Assembly: GCF_024172085.1 (NCBI RefSeq)
Contig: NZ_JAMZDZ010000001.1
Coordinates: forward strand, 558,001 to 622,000
From: Hamadaea flava
GTDB taxonomy: Bacteria; Actinomycetota; Actinomycetes; Mycobacteriales; Micromonosporaceae
Direction of reading: 5' to 3'
Length of the DNA: 64,000 nt
Shown here one piece after another: positions 15,655 through 24,483 of this stretch (positions are counted from its first letter, which is position 1; each line of letters opens with the position of its first letter). A model generated the notes under the pieces. It was not told where the DNA came from, did not search any database, and saw nothing but the letters and a program-made list of their open reading frames with translations. The position numbers were made by a program, and so were the translations under genes.

Positions 15655-16149
15655 GTGGCAAGCAGCGTTCGACCGCTGGTGTTTCTCGACGTCGACGGGG
15701 TGCTGCTCCCCTTCGGCGGTACGCGCCCGGCCGCGCCGATCCTCGACCCGGCCGAGGACGACCATCCACTGCTGCATCGGCTCGATCGGAGTCTTGGGCC
15801 GCTCCTGCTCGGGCTCGACGCCGACCTGGTCTGGGCGACGACGTGGATGGCGGACGCGAACGATCTCCTGGCCCCTCGGCTCGGGCTGCCGCCGCTTCCG
15901 GTGGTGGACTTCCTCGAGGACGACGATCCCGGGTCGCGCCTGCATTGGAAGACGCGGGCGCTGGTCGCCTGGGCCGGGGATCGTCCGTTCGCCTGGCTCG
16001 ACGACGAGCTCACCGACGTCGATCGCGAATGGATCGAGGCTCGGCATACGCGACCCGCACTCGCGTACAAGGTGGTATCGACGGTGGGGCTGACCCGCGC
16101 GGATCTCGACGCCGTCGCGCGCTGGCTGGACCGGGTGTCGTCGGGCTGA
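15655..16149 (+). CDS. HAD-superfamily hydrolase (HAD domain of RNA-repair type)
   Basis: 164 residues. PLVFLDVDGVLLPFGG carries the two HAD aspartates (DxD). ADLVWATTWMADAN is motif II (Thr, then Trp-Met-Ala) and FAWLDDELTDVDREW is motif IV. The VWATTWxxxAN pattern is that of the small HAD proteins related to the HAD domain of Swiss Army Knife RNA-repair proteins. The substrate is unknown. GTG 15655 is chosen because the HAD motif follows at once and a -10 box sits just upstream. Confidence 0.75.
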   Translation: MASSVRPLVFLDVDGVLLPFGGTRPAAPILDPAEDDHPLLHRLDRSLGPLLLGLDADLVWATTWMADANDLLAPRLGLPPLPVVDFLEDDDPGSRLHWKTRALVAWAGDRPFAWLDDELTDVDREWIEARHTRPALAYKVVSTVGLTRADLDAVARWLDRVSSG

Positions 16150-16218
16150 CCAAGCGGGCCTGACGAGATCTGGGGATATCGACCCGCTATCGGGCAGTAT
16201 GTCGATATTGTGCAGCCG

Positions 16219-17550
16219 ATGACCAGTACGCGGACGAACCGAGGACGACGAGCTGCCCTGGCGGTGGTGACCGCCGCCCTGGCGACGCCGCTCCTTGCCA
16301 TATCCGTGGCCACCGGAACCGCGGCCGCCGCTGTCACCACACCCGCCGGGGCCGTCGGAAAAGCCGAAGCCGCCGGGGCCGTCGGAGAAGCCGAAGCCGC
16401 CGGGGCCGTCGGAGCAGCCGGAGAAGCCCGGGCCACCGTCACCCCGTGCCCAAGGATGACCGGGGCTACGGTGCCGCACCCGCCGAAGCCGTCACCGCCG
16501 CATGCCGATCACTATCAGCGGGCCATCGGCGGAAGCCGCCTCGACACGGTCGGACTCGTCCTGCCGGCCGGCGTCGCGCGCCCACCGGCGATCACCGCCA
16601 CGTCCTGGCTCGTCGCCGACTTGTCCACGGGCGAGGTTCTGGCGGGCTGCGGCCCACACGAGTACTCCCCTCCCGCGAGTGTCCAGAAGCTCTTGCTGGC
16701 CGCTACCTACCTGGCCAAACTCGATCCGCATCGGGTCGTCACCGTGACGCCGGGCGACCTCGACATCCCGGCCGACAGTTCGATGGTCGGGCTCGTCCCC
16801 GGCGGGCGCTATCGGATCGAGACGCTGTGGCTCGGTCTGCTGTTGCAGTCCGGCAACGACGCCGCCAACGTGCTCGCCCGGTTGGGCGGCGGCAGCGTCG
16901 CCGACGGCGTACGGGCGATGAACGGGGAGGCGGCCTGGCTCGGCGCCTATCAGACCCACGCGGTCACGCCCTCCGGATACGACGGCGCGGGCCAGTTCAC
17001 CAGCGCGTACGACCTCGCGCTCATCGCCCGGGCGTGTTTCGCCGACGAGGCGTTCCGCCGGTACGCGGCCACGCGGAGCGCGTTCATGCCCGCTCAGCCG
17101 CCGAAGCGCAAGCGTTTCGAGATCCAGAACCAGAACCAGCTCCTCTACGACTATCCCGGTGCGCTGGGCGGCAAGACCGGCTTCACCGACCTTGCTCGGC
17201 ACACCTATGTCGGCGCCGCCCAGCGCGGCGGGCGGCGGCTCGTCGTCACGTTGCTGGGGGCGGAGTCTTGGCCGCAGGCAGGCTGGCAACAGGGCGCCGC
17301 CCTGCTCGACTGGGCGTTCGGGCTGCCGGCCGGGGCGTCCGTCGGCCACCTCGTGAACCCGGGCGAAGCACCCGCGACGCCGGCGCCGAAGGCGTCTGGG
17401 TCCTCGGCCGGCCTCGCGGCCGCGATCGACGCGCCTGCGGCCGGGCACGGATGGAAGACCTCGACCGTGGTCGCCGTCGGCGTCCTCGCCACGAGCGGCC
17501 TGGGCCTGGTCTTCGGCCTGGTCCGCCGGATGCGCCGGCCGAGGCCCTGA
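16219..17550 (+). CDS. D-alanyl-D-alanine carboxypeptidase (serine, S11-type)
   Basis: 443 residues, secreted and anchored. A signal peptide (AALAVVTAALATPLLAISVATGTAAA) is followed by a low-complexity linker of nine-residue repeats (AVGKAEAAG, AVGEAEAAG), then the penicillin-binding fold. SxxK is in PASVQKLLLAATY, SGN is LLQSGNDAANVLA and KTG is LGGKTGFTD. A C-terminal membrane helix (VVAVGVLATSGLGLVFGLV) and a basic tail end the protein, as in DacC-like enzymes. It trims the terminal D-Ala of peptidoglycan stems. GTG 16210 is an alternative start. Confidence 0.9.
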   Translation: MTSTRTNRGRRAALAVVTAALATPLLAISVATGTAAAAVTTPAGAVGKAEAAGAVGEAEAAGAVGAAGEARATVTPCPRMTGATVPHPPKPSPPHADHYQRAIGGSRLDTVGLVLPAGVARPPAITATSWLVADLSTGEVLAGCGPHEYSPPASVQKLLLAATYLAKLDPHRVVTVTPGDLDIPADSSMVGLVPGGRYRIETLWLGLLLQSGNDAANVLARLGGGSVADGVRAMNGEAAWLGAYQTHAVTPSGYDGAGQFTSAYDLALIARACFADEAFRRYAATRSAFMPAQPPKRKRFEIQNQNQLLYDYPGALGGKTGFTDLARHTYVGAAQRGGRRLVVTLLGAESWPQAGWQQGAALLDWAFGLPAGASVGHLVNPGEAPATPAPKASGSSAGLAAAIDAPAAGHGWKTSTVVAVGVLATSGLGLVFGLVRRMRRPRP

Positions 17551-17579
17551 GGGGCACTTCACGGCGCTCGTGGGTGCCT

Positions 17580-17585
17580 TATGAT
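17580..17585 (+). promoter_or_regulatory. -10 box TATGAT
   Basis: TATGAT ends eight bases before ATG 17594, with CTTCAC about 20 bases further up as a weak -35. It suggests a leaderless or very short leader for the 17594 gene. Confidence 0.4.
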
Positions 17586-17593
17586 CTCCGGCC

Positions 17594-18157
17594 ATGCGGG
17601 GACAGAAGTTTCTGGGGTGGCTCGGCGTGGTGGGCATGTCCGGCCTGCTCGCCTACGCCCTCTACGCCAACTGGCCGCGGGAGCAGGGTCCGCGGCCGTA
17701 CGTCGCGCCGACGTTCGCCGAGCCGTCGGAGGCCGGGCACAAGCGCGCGTTCCACGAGGTCTGCCCGCTGATCAACCGACCCGAGGTGCTGGTGCTCGTG
17801 GAGACCCCGCCCGAGGTGCACGGGCAGGGCACGTCGTACGACCCGGACGGCATGTCCTATCTCAGCTGCAACATCAAGCTGCCCACGCGGGCCGTCCGGC
17901 TCGACGTCGGGCGCGGCGTCGACGTCGCCGCGATGACCGAGGCGGCCACCGGCGGGCACAAGCTCACGGTGCTCGGGCGTCCCGCGATCTACGAACAGGA
18001 GCACCTGATCGCGCCCACCGCCCGGCTCACGATCGCGTGGGACCCCAGCGATCCCAGCGCGTACGCGAGCATCGCGGTCTTCCAGAACGACGGGTACGCC
18101 GACGAGGCGACCCTGGTCCGCATGGCGGAGTTGATCGTGCCCGCGCTGGCCAAGTGA
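17594..18157 (+). CDS. Membrane-anchored or secreted protein of unknown function
   Basis: 187 residues with an N-terminal hydrophobic helix (FLGWLGVVGMSGLLAYALYA) followed by a probable extracytoplasmic domain. That domain has two cysteines (HEVCPLIN and YLSCNIKL) and ends in AELIVPALAK. The size and Cys-containing fold recall small DUF3558-like actinobacterial exported proteins, but I cannot confirm it. The next gene starts eight bases after its stop. Confidence 0.55.
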   Translation: MRGQKFLGWLGVVGMSGLLAYALYANWPREQGPRPYVAPTFAEPSEAGHKRAFHEVCPLINRPEVLVLVETPPEVHGQGTSYDPDGMSYLSCNIKLPTRAVRLDVGRGVDVAAMTEAATGGHKLTVLGRPAIYEQEHLIAPTARLTIAWDPSDPSAYASIAVFQNDGYADEATLVRMAELIVPALAK

Positions 18158-18164
18158 GCCGCCG

Positions 18165-18698
18165 ATGACCGGGCGATCCGAGGTGCTGCTGATCGGCGGC
18201 CGGGCCGGGGTGGGCAAGACGACGGTCGCGAACGAGATCCACGCTCAGCTCTCCGGGCTGCGGGTTCGCCATTGCGTCATCGAGGGCGACAACCTCGATC
18301 TGGCGTACCCGGCGCCGTGGGAGCACCAGCTGGCGGAGCGCAACCTCGCGGCGATGTGGCACAACTATCGGGCGCTCGGCTATCGCCGGCTGGTCTACAC
18401 CAACACCGTCAGCGTGCAGTACATCGCCGAGTTGACCGCTGCGATGGGGGACGATCCAAAGGTGATCGCCGTACTGCTGACGGCCGGCGACTCGGCCGCG
18501 CGGGAGCGCCTGGCCCGCCGGGAGATCGGCAGTGGACTCGCGTACCACGTGGAGCGCAGCGACCTGATGGCCCGACGGCTGGACGAGACGGTTCCGGCGA
18601 CGGTCGTGCGAATGTCGACGGACGGCCGGACCGTCGCGGAGATCGCCACGGAGGTCCTCGGGTTGACCGGGTGGACGGCGGCCCCGCGCCGAGACTGA
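18165..18698 (+). CDS. P-loop kinase-like ATPase
   Basis: 177 residues. Walker A is GGRAGVGKTTVANEI (11-25), and the layout (VIEGDNLDLAYP, RLVYTNTVSVQYIAEL, VIAVLLTAGDSAARERLARRE, then MSTDGRTVAEIATEVL) is that of small nucleoside, nucleotide or polynucleotide kinases with a lid region. A substrate cannot be assigned. It lies immediately upstream of the 18780 gene and the tRNA-like RNA run, which makes an RNA-end kinase a hypothesis worth testing. Confidence 0.75.
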   Translation: MTGRSEVLLIGGRAGVGKTTVANEIHAQLSGLRVRHCVIEGDNLDLAYPAPWEHQLAERNLAAMWHNYRALGYRRLVYTNTVSVQYIAELTAAMGDDPKVIAVLLTAGDSAARERLARREIGSGLAYHVERSDLMARRLDETVPATVVRMSTDGRTVAEIATEVLGLTGWTAAPRRD

Positions 18699-18779
18699 GC
18701 GCCAAACCCGTTGCCGTGGCGGATGATCCGGTCTACCGTCAGTCGTCCGGTGATCGAGGCCGGGCCGGGGAGGATCACG

Positions 18780-19511
18780 ATGACCAAGCTCAACCAGATC
18801 ATCGCGCTGGAGAAGGGCGTCAAGGCGACCGCCGAGACGACTTTGACGAAGGCGTACCACGAGGCGCAGAAGCCGGACCTGTTCGCCGGTCTCATCCGGA
18901 CCTACGAGCCGCTCGAGGAGGACGGTTACGTCCTGCCGTCGGAGTCGAAGAAGGTCACCGCGAAGGTGCCGTCGCTCGTGTCGGAGATCGAGGCCGCGGT
19001 GGAGCGGCTGATCGACCTGACGCTGACCAAGGACACGGCGAACGCGGTCGCGAAGGCCGACGTGAAGGTGGGCGACACCGTCCTGGCCGCCGACGTGCCG
19101 GTGACGACGCTGCTGTGGCTGGAGAAGCAGCTGACGAACCTGCGGACGTTCATCTCGAAGCTGCCGGTCACCGACGTCGCCGACGACTGGACCTGGGACG
19201 GCGACAACCAGGTGTTCCGGTCGGCCACGGTGAAGACGATGCGGTCGCGCAAGTCCGAGGACTTCATCGTCGTCGTCCCGCCGACCGACAAGCACCCCGC
19301 CCACGTGGAGAAGGTGACCAAGGACGTCCCCGAGGGCACCTGGTCGACCACGAAGCTGTCCGGCGCGGTCTCGCCGTCGCAGCGCGACACCTGGCTGGCT
19401 CAGGTCACCACGGTGACCGAGGCGGTCAAGACGGCGCGCGAGCAGGCGAACCTGGCCGAGGTGGTGGACGCCAAGATGGGCAAGAAGATCCTGGACTACA
19501 TCTTCCGATGA
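18780..19511 (+). CDS. Conserved hypothetical protein preceding a tRNA-like RNA cluster
   Basis: 243 residues, lysine-rich and soluble, with strong coding character. It opens MTKLNQIIALEKGVKATAET and carries VLAADVPVTTLLWLEKQLTNLRTFISKLPVTD, a DDWTWDGDNQVFR segment and KHPAHVEKVTKDVPEGTWSTTKLSG. I recall proteins of this pattern as an actinobacterial family without known function (I believe DUF7873). ATG 18780 is preceded by GGGGAGGATC. A hairpin follows at 19525-19544 and then the tRNA-like segments, so it may act with those RNAs. Confidence 0.7.
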   Translation: MTKLNQIIALEKGVKATAETTLTKAYHEAQKPDLFAGLIRTYEPLEEDGYVLPSESKKVTAKVPSLVSEIEAAVERLIDLTLTKDTANAVAKADVKVGDTVLAADVPVTTLLWLEKQLTNLRTFISKLPVTDVADDWTWDGDNQVFRSATVKTMRSRKSEDFIVVVPPTDKHPAHVEKVTKDVPEGTWSTTKLSGAVSPSQRDTWLAQVTTVTEAVKTAREQANLAEVVDAKMGKKILDYIFR

Positions 19512-19524
19512 GTCCGCACCGACT

Positions 19525-19544
19525 CCCGGCTTCGGCCGGGTGAG
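19525..19544 (+). terminator. Hairpin after the 18780 gene
   Basis: CCCGGC-TTCG-GCCGGG, a six-pair stem with a stable TTCG tetraloop, sits 15 bases past the stop codon. It lacks a T tract. It also overlaps the place where a 5' acceptor strand for the first tRNA-like unit would lie. Confidence 0.4.
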
Positions 19545-19618
19545 CACAAGTTGAGATTGAGGCTCGAGTTCAGGCTGACGCGGGCCGGGAGAGTGCAGGT
19601 TCGAGTCCTGCCCGGGGC
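19531..19618 (+). ncRNA. tRNA-like segment A
   Basis: A perfect T arm is present: GCAGG (19595-19599), loop TTCGAGT, CCTGC (19607-19611). It is followed by CCGGGGC, which can pair with CTCCCGG at 19531-19537 as a six-pair acceptor stem with a mismatch at the end pair. No ordinary D or anticodon arm is found between, so this is a tRNA mimic or a degenerate tRNA. Confidence 0.4.
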
Positions 19619-19623
19619 ACTCA

Positions 19624-19761
19624 CGTCCCGGTAGCCCAACTGGCAGAGGCGACCGGTGGCACCCAGACTCTTGCTCCAAGATCAAGCGCAGTTCGGCCAG
19701 TTCGCATCGACCAGCGCCAGGCAGTGGAATCGCAGACCCCAGTTCGAATCTGGGCGGGACC
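19624..19761 (+). ncRNA. tRNA-like segment B with enlarged centre
   Basis: The 3' part has a perfect T arm (CCCAG 19738-19742, TTCGAAT, CTGGG 19750-19754), and CGGGAC pairs with GTCCCG at 19625-19630. A D arm (GCC-CAACTGGCAGA-GGC, 19634-19650) is good, including GG in the loop. Between D and T arms lie about 85 bases instead of about 22, with no clear anticodon arm. AACTGGC (19638-19644) could instead pair with GCCAGTT (19696-19702). It is therefore not a standard tRNA. Confidence 0.45.
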
Positions 19762-19847
19762 TCTTCATGGTCTCGTGGAGTAGCGGCAACTCGGCAGCCG
19801 ATAGGAATGACCTGGAGCTTTAAATGTGGCGACGAGCGCCGGACGTC
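19762..19847 (+). ncRNA. Possible tRNA-like segment C
   Basis: GAG-TAGCGGCAA-CTC resembles the D arm of methionine-type tRNAs and TTTAAAT recalls a T loop, but stems do not close. It is listed because it fills the space between two better units in the same run. Confidence 0.2.
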
Positions 19848-19919
19848 CACGTGATAGCGCAGCAGTAGCGCATCGGACTCTTAATCCGACGGACGCCGGT
19901 GCGAATCCGGCTCACGTAA
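19848..19919 (+). tRNA. tRNA-Lys(CUU)-like RNA, noncanonical
   Basis: All four arms fold: acceptor CACGTGA with TCACGTA (six pairs, C1-A72 mismatch), D stem GCGC/GCGC with a seven-base loop lacking GG, anticodon stem TCGGA/TCCGA with loop CTCTTAA (anticodon CTT), a five-base variable region and T stem GCCGG/CCGGC. The T loop is TGCGAAT rather than TTCGAAT. The missing loop guanines and the altered T loop would disturb the normal tertiary contacts, so it may be a decoy or a specialised tRNA. No CCA is encoded. Confidence 0.5.
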
Positions 19920-19921
19920 CA

Positions 19922-19951
19922 GGGGGCCACGCCAGGGTAGGCGTGGCCCCC
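19922..19951 (+). terminator. Strong hairpin closing the tRNA-like run
   Basis: GGGGGCCACGCC pairs perfectly with GGCGTGGCCCCC around the loop AGGGTA (12 pairs). It lies two bases past the last tRNA-like unit and implies that the run is really transcribed on the plus strand. Confidence 0.75.
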
Positions 19952-19995
19952 GCCTAATTCCTCGCTCCGGCATTACCTCTATAGCGCGGCTACCG

Positions 19996-20580
19996 TCAGT
20001 CGACCATGCGACGCGTACGCATGGCGAGAAGTGCGTCGATCTCGCCGACGTGCCCGAAGCTGCCCTGCATGACGGGGGCCAGCCAGCTGTATCGGCTGCG
20101 CTGACCGCCGAGGCCGGGGGCCGGTTCGTTCAGCCGTTCGGTGGTCAGCCCGGCCAGCTCCGTACGCAGACTGTCCGTCACCTCGGAGAAGTACGCCAGC
20201 AGCTGCGCCGAGGTCAGGAACGGCACGGCGTCGACCTCCTCGACGGTGAATCCGGTGACCACGCCGTAGCCCTGGAAGCCGAGTCCGGTCGGGTCGTAGC
20301 CGGTCCGGGCGGCCCAGCCGTTGCGGTGCCAGACTTCACCGCTGACCGGTTCGGCGCGCCACGCCTGGTGCGTCAGCAGATCGAGCCATCGGGTGAAATG
20401 CCAGAGGGTGACGCCGACGCTGTTGCCGCCCGGGTCGGGCCGGTACGCCACGGCGTCGTCGGGCAGGTCCTTGAAGCGGTGGCGCACCGCCCCGGCCAGC
20501 TCGTCGAGCCAGGTGGCGAAGAGGGCGACGACGGTGTCGGGTGCGGCGGCGGCCGAACCCCGGCCGGTCTCGTCGGTCAT
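19996..20580 (-). CDS. DinB-like (DUF664-type) protein
   Basis: 194 residues of the DinB four-helix fold: VALFATWLDELAGAVRHRFKDLPDDAVAYRPDPGGNSVGVTLWHFTRWLDLL gives the first metal-type His, and VMQGSFGHVGEIDALLAMR the C-terminal His. Such proteins often act as thiol-dependent transferases or binding proteins; no reaction is assigned here. ATG 20580 has GAAGGGA upstream and overlaps the TetR stop by four bases, so it is the second gene of a TetR-controlled operon. Confidence 0.8.
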   Translation of the reverse strand: MTDETGRGSAAAAPDTVVALFATWLDELAGAVRHRFKDLPDDAVAYRPDPGGNSVGVTLWHFTRWLDLLTHQAWRAEPVSGEVWHRNGWAARTGYDPTGLGFQGYGVVTGFTVEEVDAVPFLTSAQLLAYFSEVTDSLRTELAGLTTERLNEPAPGLGGQRSRYSWLAPVMQGSFGHVGEIDALLAMRTRRMVD

Positions 20581-21179
20581 GAAGTTCCCTTCGTGATGGG
20601 AGCGGAGGAGTTCTCCCGAGCGGCGGCGATGAGCACGACGGCGGCGGCGCGTGCGTCCAGCGCCGGTTGGGGACCCGGGTCGACCAGTGCGGTGGCGACC
20701 GCGCCTTCCGTGAGGACCTTCAGCTGCCGGGCGAGCGCGTCGGGATCGCGTACGCCCAGCGCAGCGGTCCGCAGGGCGATGAAGGCCAGCAGCCGTTGCT
20801 TGTGGAGGCTGGCGATCGGGCGGGCGGGGTGGCCGGGGTCGGGCAGGTCGGCGGCGGCGTTGACGAACATGCATCCCCGATAGTCCGGCGTGGACGCCGA
20901 CTCGCTGAGCAGGTCGAACACGGCGAGCAGCTGGCCCTCCGGGTCCGCGGCGCGGGCGGAGACGGCCGCGGTCAGCTGGTCGTGCCAGCCGGCGCTGCGG
21001 ACGGTCAACGCCTCGGCGACGAGCGCGTCCTTGCCGGGGAAGTGCAGGTAGAGGGTGCGTTTGGTGGTGCCGGCTTGGTCGGCGATGGCGTCCACGCCGA
21101 CGGCGTTCACCCCCCGCACGGCGATGAGGTCGATCGCGCTGGCGATCAGCGAACTACGGGCGGTCCCTCGCGGCGTCAC
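20577..21179 (-). CDS. TetR-family transcriptional regulator
   Basis: 200 residues. The N-terminal helix-turn-helix is LIASAIDLIAVRGVNAVGVDAIADQAGTTKRTLYLHFPGKDALVAEAL; the C-terminal part is the ligand-binding helical domain with CMFVNAAADLPDPGHPAR, as in many repressors of small detoxification operons. It is the first gene of an operon with the DinB-like gene and has a dyad just upstream, so it is probably autoregulated. Confidence 0.9.
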   Translation of the reverse strand: MTPRGTARSSLIASAIDLIAVRGVNAVGVDAIADQAGTTKRTLYLHFPGKDALVAEALTVRSAGWHDQLTAAVSARAADPEGQLLAVFDLLSESASTPDYRGCMFVNAAADLPDPGHPARPIASLHKQRLLAFIALRTAALGVRDPDALARQLKVLTEGAVATALVDPGPQPALDARAAAVVLIAAARENSSAPITKGTS

Positions 21180-21191
21180 GCCTATTACATA

Positions 21192-21205
21192 TACCGGTCG
21201 GTGTA
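21192..21205. promoter_or_regulatory. TetR operator candidate
   Basis: TACCGGTCGGTGTA, an imperfect dyad of the ACCGACCGGT kind found upstream of many TetR genes, lies 13 bases before the TetR start in an AT-richer patch. Confidence 0.5.
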
Positions 21206-21212
21206 CTAAGCG

Positions 21213-23636
21213 TCAAGCCGCCACGATGTTCACCAGCGACGGTGGGCGCACGACCACCCGGGTCACCTCGGACGAGCCGAGCGCTGCGCGTACCCGCTCG
21301 GTGGAGAGAGCGAGCTCGCGCAGGCGTGACTCGCTGACGTCGGCCGGCACCGTGAGCTTGTCGCGGACCTTGCCGTTGATCTGGATCACGCAGGTGGCGG
21401 AGTCGGTGACCAGGAGCGTGGGGTCGGCGACCGGCCAAGGCCGCCGGCAGACGGACGGCGCGTGACCGAGCCGTTCCCACATCTCCTCCGCGGTGAACGG
21501 CGCGAAGCAGGACAGCATCGCCGCGAGCGCCTCGACGCCTTCGCGGGTGGCCGGATCGCTCGGCGAAGCCTTGCGCAGCACCGTCGTCAGCTCCATGAGC
21601 CGGGCAATGGCCACATTGAACCGGCGGCCGTCCATAGCGGACGTCGTCTCCGCGATCAGGCGGTGCACAGCACGCTGAAGGTCGCCATCGGACTCCCCTG
21701 TGGACGGCAGGAGCGAGCCGGAGAGCCGCCAGACGCGCGAGAGCCACTTGACGGCGCCGGCGGGCGAGACGTCCGCCCAGTCGATGTCGTCCTCGGGCGG
21801 CCCGGCGAACACCATGGTGACGCGGACGGCGTCCGGGCCGTAGCTCGCGATCTGCTCCTGGAGATTGACGAGATTGCCCAGCGTCTTGCTCATCGCCTTG
21901 CCGTTCATGATGACCTGACCCTGGTTGGTCAGCCGGGTGAACGGCTCGGTGAACGGCAGCAGGCCGAGGTCGTGCAGGGCCTTGGTGAGCCAGCGGGCGT
22001 ACATGAGGTGGCCCGTCGCATGCTCGCGCCCGCCGATGTATTCGTCGACCGGCAGCCAGCGGGCCAGCCCGGCCGGATCGAACGGGCCCTCCTCGTAGGT
22101 CGGATTCGGGTAGCGCAGGAAGTACCACGAGGAATCCACGAAGGTGTCCATCGTGTCCGTGTCGCGCTGTGCTGAACCACCGCACTGGGGACAGTCCACG
22201 TTCACCCAGTCGGTCGCGCTGGCCAAGGGGGACTTGCCGTCGGTGGGCCGCAGTACGTAGCCGCTGTCCGGTAGCCGGACCGGCAGCTCGCCGTCGGGCA
22301 CCGGAACGAGGCCACACCGGTCACAGTGGATGATCGGGATCGGCGTGCCCCAGTAGCGTTGCCGGGAGATCAGCCAGTCCCGCCAGCGGTACGTGACGGC
22401 CTCCTCCGCGCCGATCCGCTCGACGATCGCCCGTCCGGCCTCAGTGGACGGCATGCCGGTGAACTCGCCCGAGTCGATCAGCCGCCCCTCCCCCTCGGTC
22501 GCGACGTCGGTCTCCCGTGGATCAGGCTCGCCAGTGTCGATGACCGGGCGCACCGGCAACGCGTGGACCAGCGCGAAGTCCAGGTCCCGCTGATCGTGGG
22601 CGGGCACCGCCATGATCGCGCCCGTGCCGTAGTGCGCCAGGACGTAGTCGGCCGCGTACACCGGCACGCGCTCGCCGGTCGCCGGGTGGATCGCGTACCG
22701 CCCCAGGAACACGCCGGTCTTGGGCCGGTCCGCCGCCAGCCGCTCCAGCTCCGTCGCGGTCGCGGCCTGCTCCCGGTAGGTCTCGAACGCCGCGCGCTGC
22801 CCGTCGCTCACCAACTCCGCGGCCAGCGCCGCGTCCACCGCCACGACCAGGAAGGTCGCGCCGAACAGGGTGTCCGGGCGCGTCGTGAACACCCGGACCG
22901 CGTCACCGCCGTCGAGTTCGAAGGAGAGGTACGCACCAACGGAGCGACCGATCCAGTTGCGTTGCATCGCCAGGATCTCGTTCGGCCAGTGCCCGGCCAA
23001 CTGCGCCATGTCGTCGAGCATCCGCTGGGCGTACCCGGTGGTATGGAAGAACCACTGCGTCAACGGACGCTGGACGACCACCGCACCGCATCGCTCGCAT
23101 CGACCGCCGATGACCTGCTCGTTGGCCAGTACGGTCTGGTCGTTCGGGCACCAGTTGACCGCCGCCGCTTTCCGGTACGCGAGCCCGGCCGCGAACAGCC
23201 GCAGAAACAGCCACTGGTTCCACCGGTAGTACTCGGGATCCGACGTGTGCAGCCGCGTACGCCAGTCGAACGAAACGCCGAGGCGCCGGAACGAGCGCGC
23301 CTGCGTCTCGATGTTGGCGTACGTCCACTCGCGGGGATCGAGGCCGCGTTTGCGGGCCGCGTTCTCGGCGGGCAGCCCGAACGAGTCCCAGCCGATGCCG
23401 TTGAGCACGTTTTGGCCACGCATACGCAGATAGCGGGCGATCGCGTCGCTGATCGAGTAGACCTCGGCATGCCCCATGTGCAGGTCGCCCGACGGGTACG
23501 GGAACATGCTGACGACGTAGGACCGGGCGGCGTCGCCGTCGCTCGCCTGATAGACGCCCAACTCGTCCCAGATCGCCGTCCACTTGTCGACGACCGAGTT
23601 CGGGTCGTACGCGTCTTCGCTGCTGTCGATGCCCAT
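21213..23636 (-). CDS. leuS: Leucyl-tRNA synthetase (short form)
   Basis: 807 residues. The HIGH motif is in [16 protein letters not shown], the editing domain in [18 protein letters not shown] and [16 protein letters not shown] (with the editing Asp). The KMSKS loop is changed to [10 protein letters not shown]. Zinc-type cysteines appear at CERCGAVV and [16 protein letters not shown]. It charges tRNA-Leu and hydrolyses mischarged products. As I recall actinobacterial LeuS is usually near 950 residues, so this may be a second copy; only the whole genome can tell. ATG 23636 is chosen because upstream in-frame codons reach toward the divergent gene. Confidence 0.88.
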   Translation of the reverse strand: MGIDSSEDAYDPNSVVDKWTAIWDELGVYQASDGDAARSYVVSMFPYPSGDLHMGHAEVYSISDAIARYLRMRGQNVLNGIGWDSFGLPAENAARKRGLDPREWTYANIETQARSFRRLGVSFDWRTRLHTSDPEYYRWNQWLFLRLFAAGLAYRKAAAVNWCPNDQTVLANEQVIGGRCERCGAVVVQRPLTQWFFHTTGYAQRMLDDMAQLAGHWPNEILAMQRNWIGRSVGAYLSFELDGGDAVRVFTTRPDTLFGATFLVVAVDAALAAELVSDGQRAAFETYREQAATATELERLAADRPKTGVFLGRYAIHPATGERVPVYAADYVLAHYGTGAIMAVPAHDQRDLDFALVHALPVRPVIDTGEPDPRETDVATEGEGRLIDSGEFTGMPSTEAGRAIVERIGAEEAVTYRWRDWLISRQRYWGTPIPIIHCDRCGLVPVPDGELPVRLPDSGYVLRPTDGKSPLASATDWVNVDCPQCGGSAQRDTDTMDTFVDSSWYFLRYPNPTYEEGPFDPAGLARWLPVDEYIGGREHATGHLMYARWLTKALHDLGLLPFTEPFTRLTNQGQVIMNGKAMSKTLGNLVNLQEQIASYGPDAVRVTMVFAGPPEDDIDWADVSPAGAVKWLSRVWRLSGSLLPSTGESDGDLQRAVHRLIAETTSAMDGRRFNVAIARLMELTTVLRKASPSDPATREGVEALAAMLSCFAPFTAEEMWERLGHAPSVCRRPWPVADPTLLVTDSATCVIQINGKVRDKLTVPADVSESRLRELALSTERVRAALGSSEVTRVVVRPPSLVNIVAA

Positions 23637-23667
23637 CCCGCCCAGTCTGGCATCGACCTGATACACC

Positions 23668-24441
23668 ATGCACATGAATTCGCGTACGCGCGCAGTCACC
23701 TGGACGCTCGTCGGCGCGTTGCTGCTCTCCCTGGCCAGCGGGGTGGTCCTGGCCCTACTGAGCGACGCCGGCCCGGACCGCACCACGTTCGTCGTCGTCC
23801 TCCTCGCCGTCAACGCGGTCGCCGTGCTGGCCGGCCTGACCGCCACGATCGCCGGAGCGATCATGCTCGGGTCGAGCGGGTCCCGGCGCAGGGCGGGCTT
23901 CATCGTGACCGGCCGAGCGTTCCGCATCCCGCCACGGACCGACCTGCGGCTCAACGGCGTCCTCGGCATCCTGATCACCGGACCGCTGGGCGGGATGATG
24001 TGGCGTTCGCCGGACTCGCGAGGCATCGCGATCGCCTTCGTGACCTGCATGGCGATCCTGATCGCGCTGATCCTCGCCGTCGGACCGGGCCCCGTCCTCG
24101 AACTGCGCCCGACGGGCGTCTACTGGAACGCCCGCGTCTTCCGGCGGCACATCCCGTGGGAGGCCCTGGCTCCGGGCGGCCCGGACCGGCCGCGCCCGTC
24201 CGACTTCCGGCTGCTGTTGATCGTGACCCGGCCGGAGCTGGTCACCCAGCGCGGGTCACGGCTGGGCAGCGGAACGGCTGAGCGGCCGTTCCTGTCGCTC
24301 GCGATGGATGTCCATCCGGTGTTCCTGGCCGATGCGATCCACTGGTACGCGGACCACCCTGAAGACTGTCGGGCCATCGGTACGCAGGCTGAGCACGACC
24401 GGCTCCGCACGGCGCTCGGGGCAGTTCCCGCCCCGGCTTAG
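23668..24441 (+). CDS. Membrane protein of unknown function
   Basis: 257 residues. Four likely helices: [61 protein letters not shown] and [21 protein letters not shown]-terminal cytoplasmic domain follows ([24 protein letters not shown]), which looks like the PH-like fold of many actinobacterial membrane proteins. Divergent from leuS with 31 bases between starts. ATG 23674 is an equally possible start. Confidence 0.65.
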   Translation: MHMNSRTRAVTWTLVGALLLSLASGVVLALLSDAGPDRTTFVVVLLAVNAVAVLAGLTATIAGAIMLGSSGSRRRAGFIVTGRAFRIPPRTDLRLNGVLGILITGPLGGMMWRSPDSRGIAIAFVTCMAILIALILAVGPGPVLELRPTGVYWNARVFRRHIPWEALAPGGPDRPRPSDFRLLLIVTRPELVTQRGSRLGSGTAERPFLSLAMDVHPVFLADAIHWYADHPEDCRAIGTQAEHDRLRTALGAVPAPA

Positions 24442-24483
24442 CCCGTCCGGGTAATCCGATGTACAGCGGCGGCCACCGCAGTC

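Noticed and set aside
18027-19850. 607-residue ORF on the minus strand across the kinase region and tRNA-like run
   Set aside because: Its N-terminus contains PRFELGS and GQDSNLH strings, the usual false peptides from reading tRNA-like sequence backwards, and the rest is the shadow of the plus-strand genes.
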